Shown here: positions 46,684 to 55,725 of the stretch, one piece after another
Layout: every line of letters begins with the position of its first letter
How positions within the stretch are numbered: the first letter of the stretch is position 1
Origin: Paenibacillus ihumii
GTDB taxonomy: Bacteria > Bacillota > Bacilli > Paenibacillales > Paenibacillaceae
Length of the DNA stretch: 64,000 nucleotides
Assembly: GCF_001403875.1 (NCBI RefSeq)
Contig: NZ_LN884299.1
Coordinates: 2,914,117 to 2,978,116, forward strand
Direction of reading: 5' to 3'
Notes under the pieces: model-generated
Databases searched by the model: none
Seen by the model: the letters and a program-made list of their open reading frames with translations, nothing else
What the model was told of the DNA's origin: nothing
Translations under genes and position numbers: made by a program

Positions 46684-47766
46684 CTATTTCAAACGTTTGC
46701 GGATCCAGCGGCTGTTCACGAAGAAGAACAATCGCATGAGCGAGCTTCTTCTCATCAATCGTTTGGAAACTCCTCGAATTTCTTGCTGCTCACTGACTTT
46801 GGGATCGGATAAATACAGAGCCAGCAGCCCTTCGATAATCATCACATGAAATGACGACGCCGGCAGAACGGCGACATCCCTCCTGGCCTCCTCGACCATG
46901 AATACTATGCGCTGAAGCATCGTCTCTTTATTATCGTAATAGCTGCAGAAATTCAAATCTCCGCCAATTTCATCTTCGGCCTGATCAATCAGATAGTCAA
47001 GCATTATATGTAATCCGCATACATAAGGAAAATAAGCGTCCTGGACCGACCTGGCGCCAGCCTCGTCCAATTGCTCGTCGCTGGCCGACAGAAACAGCAT
47101 GAATACGCCTAAGGTCGAGCCCGTTGCCGCTGCAAACTCATTCCATTCCAGCTGCGGTGCCCGCGATTGGTGAAGCTTCCACCACGAGACAAGGGCATCC
47201 TCGCGGAGACTCGGGTCGATATGCTTGTACACCTGCAAATCCGTGTACAGCTGCACCAGCTCGGTAATGAACGGCTGAGCCGCAGAATATCCGGGCAGCC
47301 TGGCAATCTGATCCTGGCAGGTCAAGACGAGACGGTGCAGGTATCCCCCATCCTCGCGCTCATCCCGCAGTGCGTAATAATCGGTCAGTTCTGCCTGTGG
47401 ATCAATGGCATCCAGCATGCTTTGATGAAGCAGGCGGAAATCCCCCTCATCCATCGAAGTGCTGCGGTCACAAAGATTATCCAAATAATCACTGATCGTT
47501 TGAAACGCTACGATTAAAGGGATCAGAATATGACGCTTCGGCAAATTGGCAGCCGCATATACAGCGCCCCCCTGACAGTGGAATTCCTTGGTCTCAATAC
47601 TAGCAAGCGCTTGTCTTCTTAGCTCAGGGTCGGGAATCAGTCCCGCATCCTTCCTCCAGCCATTAAGTTCCTTGCGAACATCAGGCAAAATGAATTTATA
47701 CACCCGGCTCATCAGCCTGATCGGCTCTTTAGGAAACTGGTTTCGGCTTTGCTTCGGTTCAATCAA
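46684..47766 (-). CDS. ytpB: YtpB family tetraprenyl-beta-curcumene synthase-like protein
   Basis: A 360-residue protein of the DUF2600 family, whose B. subtilis member YtpB cyclises C35 polyprenyl diphosphate to a sesquarterpene precursor. Recognisable: FHCQGGAVYA, the acidic TISDYLDNLCDR, and LIDQAEDEIGGDLNFCSYY, candidate metal-diphosphate sites. TTG start at 47766, seven bases after GGAGG. The cyclase partner (SqhC) is not visible in the window. It reads toward pfkA, with the tandem repeat in between. Confidence 0.9.
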   Translation of the reverse strand: MIEPKQSRNQFPKEPIRLMSRVYKFILPDVRKELNGWRKDAGLIPDPELRRQALASIETKEFHCQGGAVYAAANLPKRHILIPLIVAFQTISDYLDNLCDRSTSMDEGDFRLLHQSMLDAIDPQAELTDYYALRDEREDGGYLHRLVLTCQDQIARLPGYSAAQPFITELVQLYTDLQVYKHIDPSLREDALVSWWKLHQSRAPQLEWNEFAAATGSTLGVFMLFLSASDEQLDEAGARSVQDAYFPYVCGLHIMLDYLIDQAEDEIGGDLNFCSYYDNKETMLQRIVFMVEEARRDVAVLPASSFHVMIIEGLLALYLSDPKVSEQQEIRGVSKRLMRRSSLMRLFFFVNSRWIRKRLK

Positions 47767-47856
47767 TGGCCTGCCTCCACTAGTTTGTTAGATATAGCGA
47801 GTTTTAAACCAGTCTATATTATAATATGATCCCTCTCTTTGCACAAATTAACTTAA

Positions 47857-48177
47857 TCACAGATGAACTTTGGCCGTCGGCTCATCCTGCGACACGCGGT
47901 ACCATATTTGCAGATCATGAATCTGACTGGCTAATTCGGCGATTTCCCCGTTGATCTGACAGCTTCTCTCGAAATCGTTCTCATTCCCCATCTCGGACAG
48001 CTTCCGCTCAATCAGCCGTTCCAGCGCCATGATCTTGGTCGGAATTCGCCCGCGAATGCTCTCCCAGTTCTCGATCATCGCCAGTCTTTCCTCCATGCCG
48101 TAGTCTTCGAAGGGACGGTTTAGTGACGGGATATGAATATCCAATCGTTCGTCATATACGAAGCAGGAATGATACAT
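47857..48177 (-). CDS. Hypothetical protein, 106 aa
   Basis: A soluble, charged protein beginning MYHSCFVYDERLDIHIP with a helical middle (ALERLIERKLSEMG, residues ~50-63) and a second helix (INGEIAELASQIHDLQIWY). A clear GGGGGG SD lies upstream. No known domain recognised; a coiled-coil regulator or small structural protein is possible but unproven. Confidence 0.7.
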   Translation of the reverse strand: MYHSCFVYDERLDIHIPSLNRPFEDYGMEERLAMIENWESIRGRIPTKIMALERLIERKLSEMGNENDFERSCQINGEIAELASQIHDLQIWYRVSQDEPTAKVHL

Positions 48178-48342
48178 GTTGATTCCCCCCTATCCGAGGC
48201 AATATATTGCTAAGTTATATTATAACTAATTTAATATGTTAACAAAACTTTTTTAGTTAAGGTTATGATATACTATCCATGTTATAGCTCAACCGCATGA
48301 TGCTTGCGAACTAAATCACCCTGAACGGAGTACATATCTACG

Positions 48343-49530
48343 ATGAAATCACATGACTTGGCCCGCTCCGAAGTATCCTGGCTTAGGGCTCTTATCTTTA
48401 CGATTTATGGAACGAGTGCGCTGGTCGCCTCCTATTTTCCTCTTTTCTATGCAGAGCTCGGATTCTCCAGAACGCAGATCGGCTACATCTATGCCGTTGG
48501 TCCGATGATCTCTTTGATATCCAATCTACTGTGGAGCTATGCAAGCGACCGCTACCGGACGATTAAGAAAATACTCTTCATCCTGCTGGCAGGACAAATA
48601 CTGATGTCCTTCTTCCTTTCGATGACGACGCAGTTTGGAGTCATTATGCTTATCATTACCTTATATTATTCCTTCTTTTATCCTGTGCTTCCGCTGTCCG
48701 ATTCACTCGCAATTTCGACAGCGAACCGCCATCATCGCAACTTTCTATCGATCCGTATTTTCGGCTCGATCGGCTTTGCGATTTTTGCACTGCTCATCGG
48801 TTACGTGCTGTCAGCCATACCTTCCATAACGACGATGGGCGTATCGATGATTATCGCTGGGGCAGCGCTGTTCTTTACATTATTCGTTAAAGATCAGGCA
48901 GCCAGCGTAGCGAGGGTCGATTTCTCAGGCGTCTTATCGATTCTAAAGCAAAAGGAGTTGCTCTGGTTTCTGGGCTGCGTTTTCTGCCTCGCCTTGGGCA
49001 TGCGGATGAACGACGCTTTCCTATCGATCACGCTGCATGATCTTGGGGCCGGGGAGGAATTGATCGGCTGGGCTATGCTTATGTCGGCCTTCTCGGAAAT
49101 ACCGATTTTTCTGCTGCTTACCAAATACGGCTCAAAACTCAAGGAGCTCCCCCTGCTGCTGATGGCAAGCCTGATGTTTGCACTAAGATTCCTCCTGGTA
49201 GGCATCTCGGATTCGGCAACCAGCGTTCTGCTCATACAGCTGATGCACGGCGTATCCTTCGGCATATTCTACGTCACGGCCATACGGATGCTCTCTCGCC
49301 TCATCCCGCCCCAGTTCCAGGCTACTGGACTGGCCCTGTTCACGGTCATGTGGTCGAGCTTGTCCGGGCTATGCAGCGGAGCCTTTGGCGGTATGCTGTT
49401 CGAGAATTTCGGCAGGGAAAATTTCTATTTTGCTGCGATGGGCACAGCTTTACTGGCCGCTATCGGCTTTGCCAGCCGCTATTTCTATAGAGCCAAACCC
49501 AAGAAACATAGCAAAGAATTCACGTCTTAG
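48343..49530 (+). CDS. MFS transporter, HcaT/PPP-like
   Basis: A 395-residue, 12-segment transporter. YGTSALVASYFPLFYAELGFSRTQIGYI-like first helices (broken here into two parts), SYASDRYRTIKK in loop 2-3 and the pattern IRIFGSIGFA in helix 5 match the 3-phenylpropionate (HcaT)/LacY-like branch of MFS. The substrate cannot be named. It stands alone between divergent and tandem genes. Confidence 0.85.
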   Translation: MKSHDLARSEVSWLRALIFTIYGTSALVASYFPLFYAELGFSRTQIGYIYAVGPMISLISNLLWSYASDRYRTIKKILFILLAGQILMSFFLSMTTQFGVIMLIITLYYSFFYPVLPLSDSLAISTANRHHRNFLSIRIFGSIGFAIFALLIGYVLSAIPSITTMGVSMIIAGAALFFTLFVKDQAASVARVDFSGVLSILKQKELLWFLGCVFCLALGMRMNDAFLSITLHDLGAGEELIGWAMLMSAFSEIPIFLLLTKYGSKLKELPLLLMASLMFALRFLLVGISDSATSVLLIQLMHGVSFGIFYVTAIRMLSRLIPPQFQATGLALFTVMWSSLSGLCSGAFGGMLFENFGRENFYFAAMGTALLAAIGFASRYFYRAKPKKHSKEFTS

Positions 49531-49625
49531 CATGAATAAACGATTCTGTTCAAAGACTTACACATAAGTTATAATTAAGAGCAGCTTATAGTACCAAGTG
49601 TTAATTGAAATGAAGGTGGGATATT

Positions 49626-50273
49626 ATGGATTTTAATCAATTCCGGGAAATCGTCGCTACCCGCCGAAGCATCCGGGACTTTACAGAGGAGCCTGTTGCA
49701 GTGTCGGATATCGAGGAAATTATCGATTGCGCCCGCTATGCACCTAGCGATACGAACTCGCAGACCTGGGAATTCATTGCTGTTGTCAATAAGGAGAAAA
49801 TTAAGCACATTGAGGATTTCACCTGGGAGAAGCTGCATGAGATTGCCGCTCGTGCCGAAGGCGACGGACTGGCAAGAGAAGCCAAGCTGCTCGTCAAGTC
49901 CTTTGGTCCTTATGCTACTGCCTTCTCAGGAGCACCTGTGCTGATCGTCTGTCTAGCTACGCCGTATACCTCAAAGTTCAGGGAGCGGATCTTTGACCCG
50001 ATTTCGTTTGTAGCGCCTGAAATATGGACAGAGGAAGGCTTGAAGAGCAGCTGTCTAGCTGCGCAAAACTTGATGCTCGCTGCCCATGCAAAAGGACTTG
50101 CGACTTGTCCGATGACAGGACCTGTGCTTCTGGCGGAGGACAAGCTTCGCGAATTTCTTGATATCCCAGACGACCGGGTAGTAAATATGGTCATTGCGCT
50201 GGGCCGCCCTGCCATATCACCCAAGGCGACACCGCGCAAGGAAGTAGCGGATATACTTAGAATCGTAGAATAA
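49626..50273 (+). CDS. Nitroreductase family protein
   Basis: A 215-residue FMN-dependent oxidoreductase. Family marks: TRRSIRDFTEEPV (FMN phosphate), RYAPSDTNSQTWEF, and the C-terminal half LAAQNLMLAAHAKGLATCPMTG with IALGRPA. Such enzymes reduce nitro compounds, quinones or flavins with NAD(P)H. SD AAGGTGGG lies upstream. A terminator follows at 50342. Confidence 0.92.
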   Translation: MDFNQFREIVATRRSIRDFTEEPVAVSDIEEIIDCARYAPSDTNSQTWEFIAVVNKEKIKHIEDFTWEKLHEIAARAEGDGLAREAKLLVKSFGPYATAFSGAPVLIVCLATPYTSKFRERIFDPISFVAPEIWTEEGLKSSCLAAQNLMLAAHAKGLATCPMTGPVLLAEDKLREFLDIPDDRVVNMVIALGRPAISPKATPRKEVADILRIVE

Positions 50274-50341
50274 ACAACAACCAGGAAGACGTCCATCGAA
50301 TTGTTTTATATTGCTTTAAATTCATAGATTCTTTAATGGAT

Positions 50342-50383
50342 AACGGACTGAGCCGGGCATGGATCCCTAACCAGTCCGTTTTT
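50342..50383 (+). terminator. Terminator of the nitroreductase gene
   Basis: AACGGACTG / CAGTCCGTT stem (50342-50350, 50372-50380) and a T run. Confidence 0.85.
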
Positions 50384-50405
50384 CGTCAATCTATTCTATA
50401 CTCCC

Positions 50406-51302
50406 TTATAATCGTCCATAGGCCTGGAGCGTCAAGAGATGATTTACCGTCACGTATCCCCGCCACTCCTGCTCCGAGGCTGTACTGACGGCTGGCCACG
50501 CAATCGGCCAACCGCCGTCAGACTGCTGCCGCCGCTGGAGCTCGTCCAAATGCAGCTCCACCTCATCCTGCGTTACAAAGCGATAGGCATAGCTTGCTGG
50601 AGTAGGGGCGTAATCGAGCACTTTGTGTACATACCCTTCCGCATGCGGATTCCGTTCTATAACCCCTGGTGTGCTGAGCCAATCGTCAAGCACCGGGTAG
50701 AGCTCGGCTGCTCGCGCGGTGTCCGGGGCGTGGGCCAGAAACACCATCCATTGCTCGCCATCGTGATAATCGTTCGGGCGGCTACTCTCCAAAGCCTGCC
50801 AAAGAAATGCCTGATGAGCTTGGAACCAATCCTGATCCCATAATCGCTCGCGCAGCGGGCTGCCTAACAGCATGCCCACGATCTTTCCAGTGGGATTCAA
50901 GGCTGGGATGCCGTCTGCTTCCGTTGCCCACCAGGGAGCATGCCCATAGCGATTGACGGCGGTCGTAGCCCGCGGGAGACCTCCGCCGGGGAGTGTCAGC
51001 TTTTGCAGGTAAGCTAGTAGCGGCGGAACCAGCTCTGAATCCCACGCGTCAATCTCTTTAATCAGCGTGATTGCCATCTCCGAAGCCACCGGTTGACTAT
51101 CCGGACAGCGCATATCCGGCTCCAGAGCTTGCCCAAACCCGCCGTCCTCATTCTGGTACAGCCCAAGCGCACGAATGACATTCTCCCTGGAGCCGTTCTC
51201 AAAGTGGTAAGCAAAACGCATTCGATCCAGCAGGCGGGCGCTGTTATAAATAAAGCTCCTTGCCCGCTCTATTGTTTCTTGGCCTTTTATAGGGTCAATC
51301 AT
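50406..51302 (-). CDS. Prenyltransferase/squalene-cyclase-like repeat protein
   Basis: 298 residues from the ATG at 51302, nine bases after GGAGG; a longer frame adds 23 unlikely residues. It has alpha/alpha-toroid repeats: ALGLYQNEDGGFGQALEPDM (residues ~44-63) and LQRRQQSDGGWPIAW near the end, both QxxDGG(F/W) motifs of the squalene cyclase/prenyltransferase beta superfamily. It lacks an obvious DXDD cyclase motif. It is possibly a non-catalytic or polysaccharide-lyase-like barrel. It lies downstream of the WYL regulator with a 115-bp gap. Confidence 0.75.
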   Translation of the reverse strand: MIDPIKGQETIERARSFIYNSARLLDRMRFAYHFENGSRENVIRALGLYQNEDGGFGQALEPDMRCPDSQPVASEMAITLIKEIDAWDSELVPPLLAYLQKLTLPGGGLPRATTAVNRYGHAPWWATEADGIPALNPTGKIVGMLLGSPLRERLWDQDWFQAHQAFLWQALESSRPNDYHDGEQWMVFLAHAPDTARAAELYPVLDDWLSTPGVIERNPHAEGYVHKVLDYAPTPASYAYRFVTQDEVELHLDELQRRQQSDGGWPIAWPAVSTASEQEWRGYVTVNHLLTLQAYGRL

Positions 51303-51417
51303 ATCCTTGTTCCTCCCCATCCTAATAATTCGAAACAGGCAGTGGCTGCCCGTTGCAAAGCAAAATGGCATGCCGGTCCGGGCGATGCATTCCTTCCATC
51401 ATCCATCTAGCTCCCGT

Positions 51418-52386
51418 TCAATCCATCCCCCCTGTCTCCCTCTGCCGGTAAGCATCATAACGCTCCGCAACCTGACGGGCCCGCTCCAGAATATCCGCTC
51501 TCAAACGCTGGGGCTCCAGCACCTCTGCATCCATTCCGAGTCCGTAGAACAAAGAGACTGCCCAGCTCCACTCCGTTCTGGGACAGAGGAAATCCGCCTC
51601 CCATAGGTCGTCTCCGATCTGCTTCACATGATGGCCCATATGAACATCCTGCTCGACCAGGAGCGCCCCTCTATAGGTCAGCTTGACCCGGATACGAACC
51701 ACTTCTGTCAGCTCACCGGTATCGGCCTTCATTCCGGAATTATCAGCTTCCGCTGCTTCCGCTGGCTCACAGATTCGTTGAACCTCATCCATCCGGTCAA
51801 TCCGGAAAGTACGCTCCTCGCGATGCTGCACCGAATAGGCTTCACAGTACCAAAATCCATGGGCGGCATAAATGCGAAGCGGCTTTATTTCAAGATATCG
51901 GGAACGATTTTGGGACCGGTAATAAATCCGCAGCCATTCTCCCTCTGCAGCAGAATGCATCACCGCTGTCAAAAAAGACGTCTTGTAGCGTCGATCCGGC
52001 ACCTCCAGCTCGACATGGCTCAGCAGCGGGCTTACTTCGGACAGCGTGCCCTCGGGGAGAACCGCTTTGATCTTGTCCATTACCGTCCATCTCGCCCGAT
52101 GGAATGGCCCGTCCGCGTATTTGGCCATTCCTTCTAGCGCCAGCAGCACGGTCATCGCCTCCTCCGCGTCCAATTGAAGCGGCGGCACGGTATACCCGTC
52201 CATCAAACGGTAACCGCCGCCGGGCCCGCTCTCCGCATAGAGGGGAACCCCCATTTCGGAAAGCGCCTGCATATCCCTCAGCACCGTTCGCCGCGATACC
52301 TCAAGCTTATCGGCCAAGGACTGTGCTGTTTCCGGCCGCTGCTGCAGCGCCAGGATCACAGCCAGCATTCGATCTATCTTTTTCAT
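51418..52386 (-). CDS. YafY-type HTH-WYL transcriptional regulator
   Basis: 322 residues from ATG 52386 (SD GGGGCG). The N-terminal HTH_11 domain (KKIDRMLAVILALQQRPETA, LEVSRRTVLRDMQAL) is followed by a WYL domain with LRIYYRSQNRSRY and FWYCEAYSVQHREERTFRIDRM (given in parts), then a WCX-like C-terminus. WYL proteins sense nucleic-acid or nucleotide ligands in some cases. Target unknown. Confidence 0.9.
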   Translation of the reverse strand: MKKIDRMLAVILALQQRPETAQSLADKLEVSRRTVLRDMQALSEMGVPLYAESGPGGGYRLMDGYTVPPLQLDAEEAMTVLLALEGMAKYADGPFHRARWTVMDKIKAVLPEGTLSEVSPLLSHVELEVPDRRYKTSFLTAVMHSAAEGEWLRIYYRSQNRSRYLEIKPLRIYAAHGFWYCEAYSVQHREERTFRIDRMDEVQRICEPAEAAEADNSGMKADTGELTEVVRIRVKLTYRGALLVEQDVHMGHHVKQIGDDLWEADFLCPRTEWSWAVSLFYGLGMDAEVLEPQRLRADILERARQVAERYDAYRQRETGGMD

Positions 52387-52469
52387 AGCGATATCGCCCC
52401 GATTCATTGACATCATAACAAGGGATCAGTGACAACAGCATGTCACCAAATATGTAATATTCAACAAAA

Positions 52470-52504
52470 ATAAAGGGACTCGAATTTCATGGATTCGCAG
52501 TCCC
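52470..52504 (-). terminator. Second minus-strand terminator in the csp-WYL gap
   Basis: GGGACT-CGAAT pairs with ATTCG-C-AGTCCC (one bulge); on the minus strand it is followed by TTTATTTTTG. Confidence 0.7.
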
Positions 52505-52624
52505 ATTGTGCAAGCTATCTGTTTCTGTCTTTCAGTTTATCATTCACTGTCCAAGCGGGTCAAAAGGAGTGAGGCGACGCCCCTTCCTGCCTTTCTGCTT
52601 TCATGCCTGCCATTTGGGTCAGCA

Positions 52625-52660
52625 CAAAAAAACACAGCCCAATAATGAGCTGTGTCTTTC
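52625..52660 (-). terminator. Terminator of the cold-shock gene
   Basis: On the minus strand ACACAGC pairs with GCTGTGT and is followed by a TTTTTTT run. Confidence 0.82.
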
Positions 52661-52718
52661 ATATTTAAGCCTTCTTGGAACCAAACTTTATAAGTGATCC
52701 GCTCCTGCGGAAGGGTTC

Positions 52719-52916
52719 TTATAATTTGATTACGTTAGCGGCTTGAGGACCACGGTTACCGTCGGTGATTTCGAACTCAACGGCTTGGCCTTCTTCTAGT
52801 GTTTTGAATCCTTCGCCTTGAATCGCGGAGAAATGCACGAATACGTCTTCGCCGCCTTCAACTTGGATGAAGCCATAGCCTTTTTCTGCGTTAAACCATT
52901 TAACTGTACCTTTCAA
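52719..52916 (-). CDS. Cold-shock protein (CspA/CspB family)
   Basis: A 65-residue single-stranded nucleic-acid-binding protein. RNP1 is KGYGFIQV and RNP2 is VFVHFSAI; the C-terminus reads [13 protein letters not shown]. It destabilises RNA structure and assists translation. The start is a TTG at 52916, eight bases after a perfect AGGAGG, giving the usual MKGTVKWFN beginning. The promoter gives only a ~40-base leader, so the long cold-shock leader of E. coli cspA is absent. Confidence 0.96.
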   Translation of the reverse strand: MKGTVKWFNAEKGYGFIQVEGGEDVFVHFSAIQGEGFKTLEEGQAVEFEITDGNRGPQAANVIKL

Positions 52917-52962
52917 ATGAACAACCTCCTAAAAATAATCGCCATCATTGACGAATATCCAT

Positions 52963-52991
52963 ATTATACTCCATGGTTTGATACATTGCAA
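52963..52991 (-). promoter_or_regulatory. Strong promoter of the cold-shock gene
   Basis: On the minus strand TTGCAA (52986-52991), 17 bases, TATAAT (52963-52968). The inverted repeat GATAC-N8-GTATC (52980-52997) covers the -35. Confidence 0.82.
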
Positions 52992-53130
52992 CGTATCATT
53001 TACCCAGCGGGCAAGCATTTTTTGCGAAAGACGCTCCCGCCGTTTTTATTTGCTTTCGGACGGGGCGTGAGTTATCATTTTACATAAAAAATACAACTAC
53101 TAAATAAAGCAGGATCGGAGAACGGCCAAA

Positions 53131-53364
53131 ATGATCAAAAAACACGAAATATACAAAAGAGACAAATGGAATATGATGACTGTAGAGGTTCAAGGGAAGT
53201 ATATCGTCCTTCGGGAGATTTCCGATCAATGGGGCGAGGAATCGCACACGTTTCTCAGCCGTCCTGCCCTCATGAACTGGGCGGAGAGCCGCTTCCCTAA
53301 AGAGGAATTTGTCGGAAGGGAAGAGGAGTGGAACGACATCATGAATGCGTTCAAGCAAGTATAA
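53131..53364 (+). CDS. Hypothetical protein, 77 aa
   Basis: A small soluble basic-start, acidic-end protein (KWNMMTVEVQGKYIVLREISD; EEFVGREEEWNDIMNAF). The regular beta-strand then helix pattern suggests a folded domain but I recognise no family. GGAG lies upstream. The next small membrane protein gene starts 40 bases downstream, so the two may form an operon. Confidence 0.65.
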   Translation: MIKKHEIYKRDKWNMMTVEVQGKYIVLREISDQWGEESHTFLSRPALMNWAESRFPKEEFVGREEEWNDIMNAFKQV

Positions 53365-53404
53365 ATGCGTCTTATTACCTTTAAAAAGGAGAACTTATCA
53401 AGCG

Positions 53405-53575
53405 ATGGACAGTTCTAACTATCTGATCTTTATCATTTCCGCCTTTGCTCTCGGTATCGTGCTGATCCTGAGCAAGAATCAAGTTCAACCCCGAATCAGG
53501 CGTTGGCTCGCCATTTTCGCCAGCGTGATGATTGCCTTTGCGTTCGGTCTGATCATTTACAGCTTGCTGGTATAG
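53405..53575 (+). CDS. Small two-helix membrane protein, 56 aa
   Basis: From ATG 53405 the protein has two hydrophobic segments (residues 5-22 and 35-55) joined by a basic loop KNQVQPRIRRW. AAGGAG stands about 13 bases upstream; a longer reading from 53345 overlaps the preceding gene and is less likely. No family recognised. Confidence 0.6.
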   Translation: MDSSNYLIFIISAFALGIVLILSKNQVQPRIRRWLAIFASVMIAFAFGLIIYSLLV

Positions 53576-53721
53576 ACGGCGGAAGGCACAGGTTGGCGGC
53601 AGGAATCCAGCCGAGAGGATCATCGGGATCCGATATCCATAAACAGCCCGGTTCCCAGAGTAGATGCCGGGAGAGAAGGATATACTAGGATAATCTCCAT
53701 TTATGATCAAGGGAGGTTCCT

Positions 53722-55641
53722 ATGAAAATAACACCCTTATCCCTGCTACCTCTCCTGCTGTCCTCCTCTCTGCTGATATCGGCAGTATTCAGCGGCATGG
53801 CCGGCGCGAATGACCGGCCGAAGGCTCATCCAATACAAAGGAGGATACCTATGACTACATTACCTAAACGTTCTGAAGTGCAGCCAGAGAATAGCTGGCA
53901 ATTAGAAGACTTGTTCCCGAGCCAGAAGGATTGGGACGCCGCATATGAGGAGCTGAAGCAGCTGAAGAATAAAGCGGCGGATTTCGAGGGCAAGCTGAAC
54001 ACGCCCGATAACGTCAAAGCGGTATTCGCTCTGGAGGACGATCTCTCCCTGCGCATTGAGCGCCTGTACGTATATGCCCACCTAAGCCATGACCAGGATA
54101 CGACGAACCCTACATACCAAGCCCTCGTCCAAAAAGCGAAGAAGCTCAGCGTCGAGGTCAGCGAAGCGCTGTCGTTCATTACGCCGGAAATTCTGGCTTT
54201 GCCTGAGCAGCAGCTGGACAGTTACATCAACGACCCTGGGCTCGCTGACTACAAGTTCACCTTGCAGGAAATCAAACGCGAGAAAGCGCATGTCCTTAGC
54301 AAGACCGAGGAGGCCTTGCTCGCCCAGGTTGGCAATCTGTCGCAAGCGCCGCAGCAAATTTTTGGCATGATCAACAATGCCGACATGAAATTCCCGAGGA
54401 TCAAAGACGAGCATGGCAACGAAGTCGAGCTGACGCACGGCAGCTATATTCAATTTCTGGAGAACCCGAATCGGGAGGTTCGGGAGCGGGCCTTCAAGGC
54501 TGTATACGAAACCTACGGCAAACAGAAGAATACGATTGCCGCGACCCTCAGCGCTAACATTAACAAGAACATGTTCTATTCCCGGGTTCGCAAATACCCT
54601 TCCGTACTTGAAATGTCGCTCTACGGCGACAACATTCCAAAGGAAGTGTACACGAACCTGATCGATACGATCCACGAGAGCCTGCCTCTGCTGCACCGCT
54701 ATTTGAAGCTGCGGAAGAAGCTGCTCGGCGTGAATGAGCTGCATATGTACGACCTATTCGCGCCGCTGGTGGAAGAATACAAATGGGACATCACGTATGA
54801 AGAAGCCAAAGGGATGCTGCTGGAGGGCCTGAAGCCGCTTGGCGAGAATTATCTGAGCGTACTTCGCGAAGGCTTGAGCAACCGCTGGATCGATGTATAC
54901 GAGAATGAAGGCAAGCGCACAGGAGCTTACAGCTGGGGCGCTTACGGCACGCATCCATATGTGCTGCTGAACCACAAGAATAACCTGAACAGCATGTTCA
55001 CGCTGGCGCATGAGATGGGCCACGCCCTGCATTCCTACTTCTCCGACGAGAACTTGAAATACCGGGATGCCCAATATACGATCTTCCTGGCTGAAGTAGC
55101 CTCGACGACGAACGAAGCGCTGCTCATGGATTATTTATTGAACAAATCGACCGATCCGAAGCAGAAGCTGTACTTGCTCACCTATTACGCCGATCAATTC
55201 CGGACTACGGTATTCCGCCAGACGATGTTTGCAGAATTCGAGAAGCTGATCCACGAGCGTGCCGAATCCGGGGAATCCCTGACACCGCAGGAGCTGTCCA
55301 AGATCTACTATGATCTCAACGTGAAGTATCACGGCAAAGAGATGACCGTCGATCAGGACATCGAGATGGAATGGGCTCGGATTCCACATTTCTACACCAG
55401 TTTCTATGTGTACAAATACGCTACCGGCTTTAGTGCGGCAACGAGCTTCTCCAAGCAGATTCTGGAGGAAGGCCAGCCTGCCGTTGACCGTTATCTCGGC
55501 TTCCTCAAAAGCGGAGGCAGCGACTATTCGATCAATATCCTTAAGAAGGCCGGCGTAGACATGTCCTCGCCGGAGCCAATTCGCGAAGCGATGAGCGTAT
55601 TCCGGGAGCTGGTTGAGCAAATGGAGAAATTAACCCAATAG
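53722..55641 (+). CDS. pepF: Oligoendopeptidase F, with possible secreted and cytosolic starts
   Basis: An M3 zinc metallopeptidase: HEMGHALHSYF (HExxH) at ~residue 430 with the distal Glu in FLAEVASTTNEALL, and the family end YKYATGFSAATSFSKQI. It cleaves short peptides. Two starts are equally well equipped. ATG 53722 follows GGGAGG by five bases and adds 43 residues that read as a signal peptide (PLSLLPLLLSSSLLISAVF, then GAN). ATG 53851 follows AAAGGAGG by six bases and gives the usual cytosolic protein (MTTLPKRSEV, 596 aa). I report the longer form; both may be made. Confidence 0.92.
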   Translation: MKITPLSLLPLLLSSSLLISAVFSGMAGANDRPKAHPIQRRIPMTTLPKRSEVQPENSWQLEDLFPSQKDWDAAYEELKQLKNKAADFEGKLNTPDNVKAVFALEDDLSLRIERLYVYAHLSHDQDTTNPTYQALVQKAKKLSVEVSEALSFITPEILALPEQQLDSYINDPGLADYKFTLQEIKREKAHVLSKTEEALLAQVGNLSQAPQQIFGMINNADMKFPRIKDEHGNEVELTHGSYIQFLENPNREVRERAFKAVYETYGKQKNTIAATLSANINKNMFYSRVRKYPSVLEMSLYGDNIPKEVYTNLIDTIHESLPLLHRYLKLRKKLLGVNELHMYDLFAPLVEEYKWDITYEEAKGMLLEGLKPLGENYLSVLREGLSNRWIDVYENEGKRTGAYSWGAYGTHPYVLLNHKNNLNSMFTLAHEMGHALHSYFSDENLKYRDAQYTIFLAEVASTTNEALLMDYLLNKSTDPKQKLYLLTYYADQFRTTVFRQTMFAEFEKLIHERAESGESLTPQELSKIYYDLNVKYHGKEMTVDQDIEMEWARIPHFYTSFYVYKYATGFSAATSFSKQILEEGQPAVDRYLGFLKSGGSDYSINILKKAGVDMSSPEPIREAMSVFRELVEQMEKLTQ

Positions 55642-55660
55642 CCTTTCCGGCAGAAATGAA

Positions 55661-55695
55661 TAAATCCCTTGCCCTTTTGGGGTAAGGGATTTTAC
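55661..55695 (+). terminator. Terminator of pepF
   Basis: AATCCCTTGCCC and GGGGTAAGGGATT form a stem-loop (one mismatch) with TTTT at the loop and after the stem. Confidence 0.7.
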
Positions 55696-55725
55696 ACTGT
55701 ATACAAGAAGGAAGGTGACACGAAT

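Larger units (their letters stand above)
52387..52718 (-). other. 332-bp gap with two minus-strand terminators, no gene
   Basis: No credible ORF. It contains the cold-shock gene terminator (52625-52660), a second strong hairpin with T run (52470-52504), and the upstream region of the WYL gene. Confidence 0.6.

Noticed and set aside
50406-51302. Terpene cyclase partner for YtpB
   Set aside because: It has QxxDGG repeats but only 298 residues and no DXDD protonation motif, so it is too short and lacks the catalytic acid of SqhC-type cyclases.
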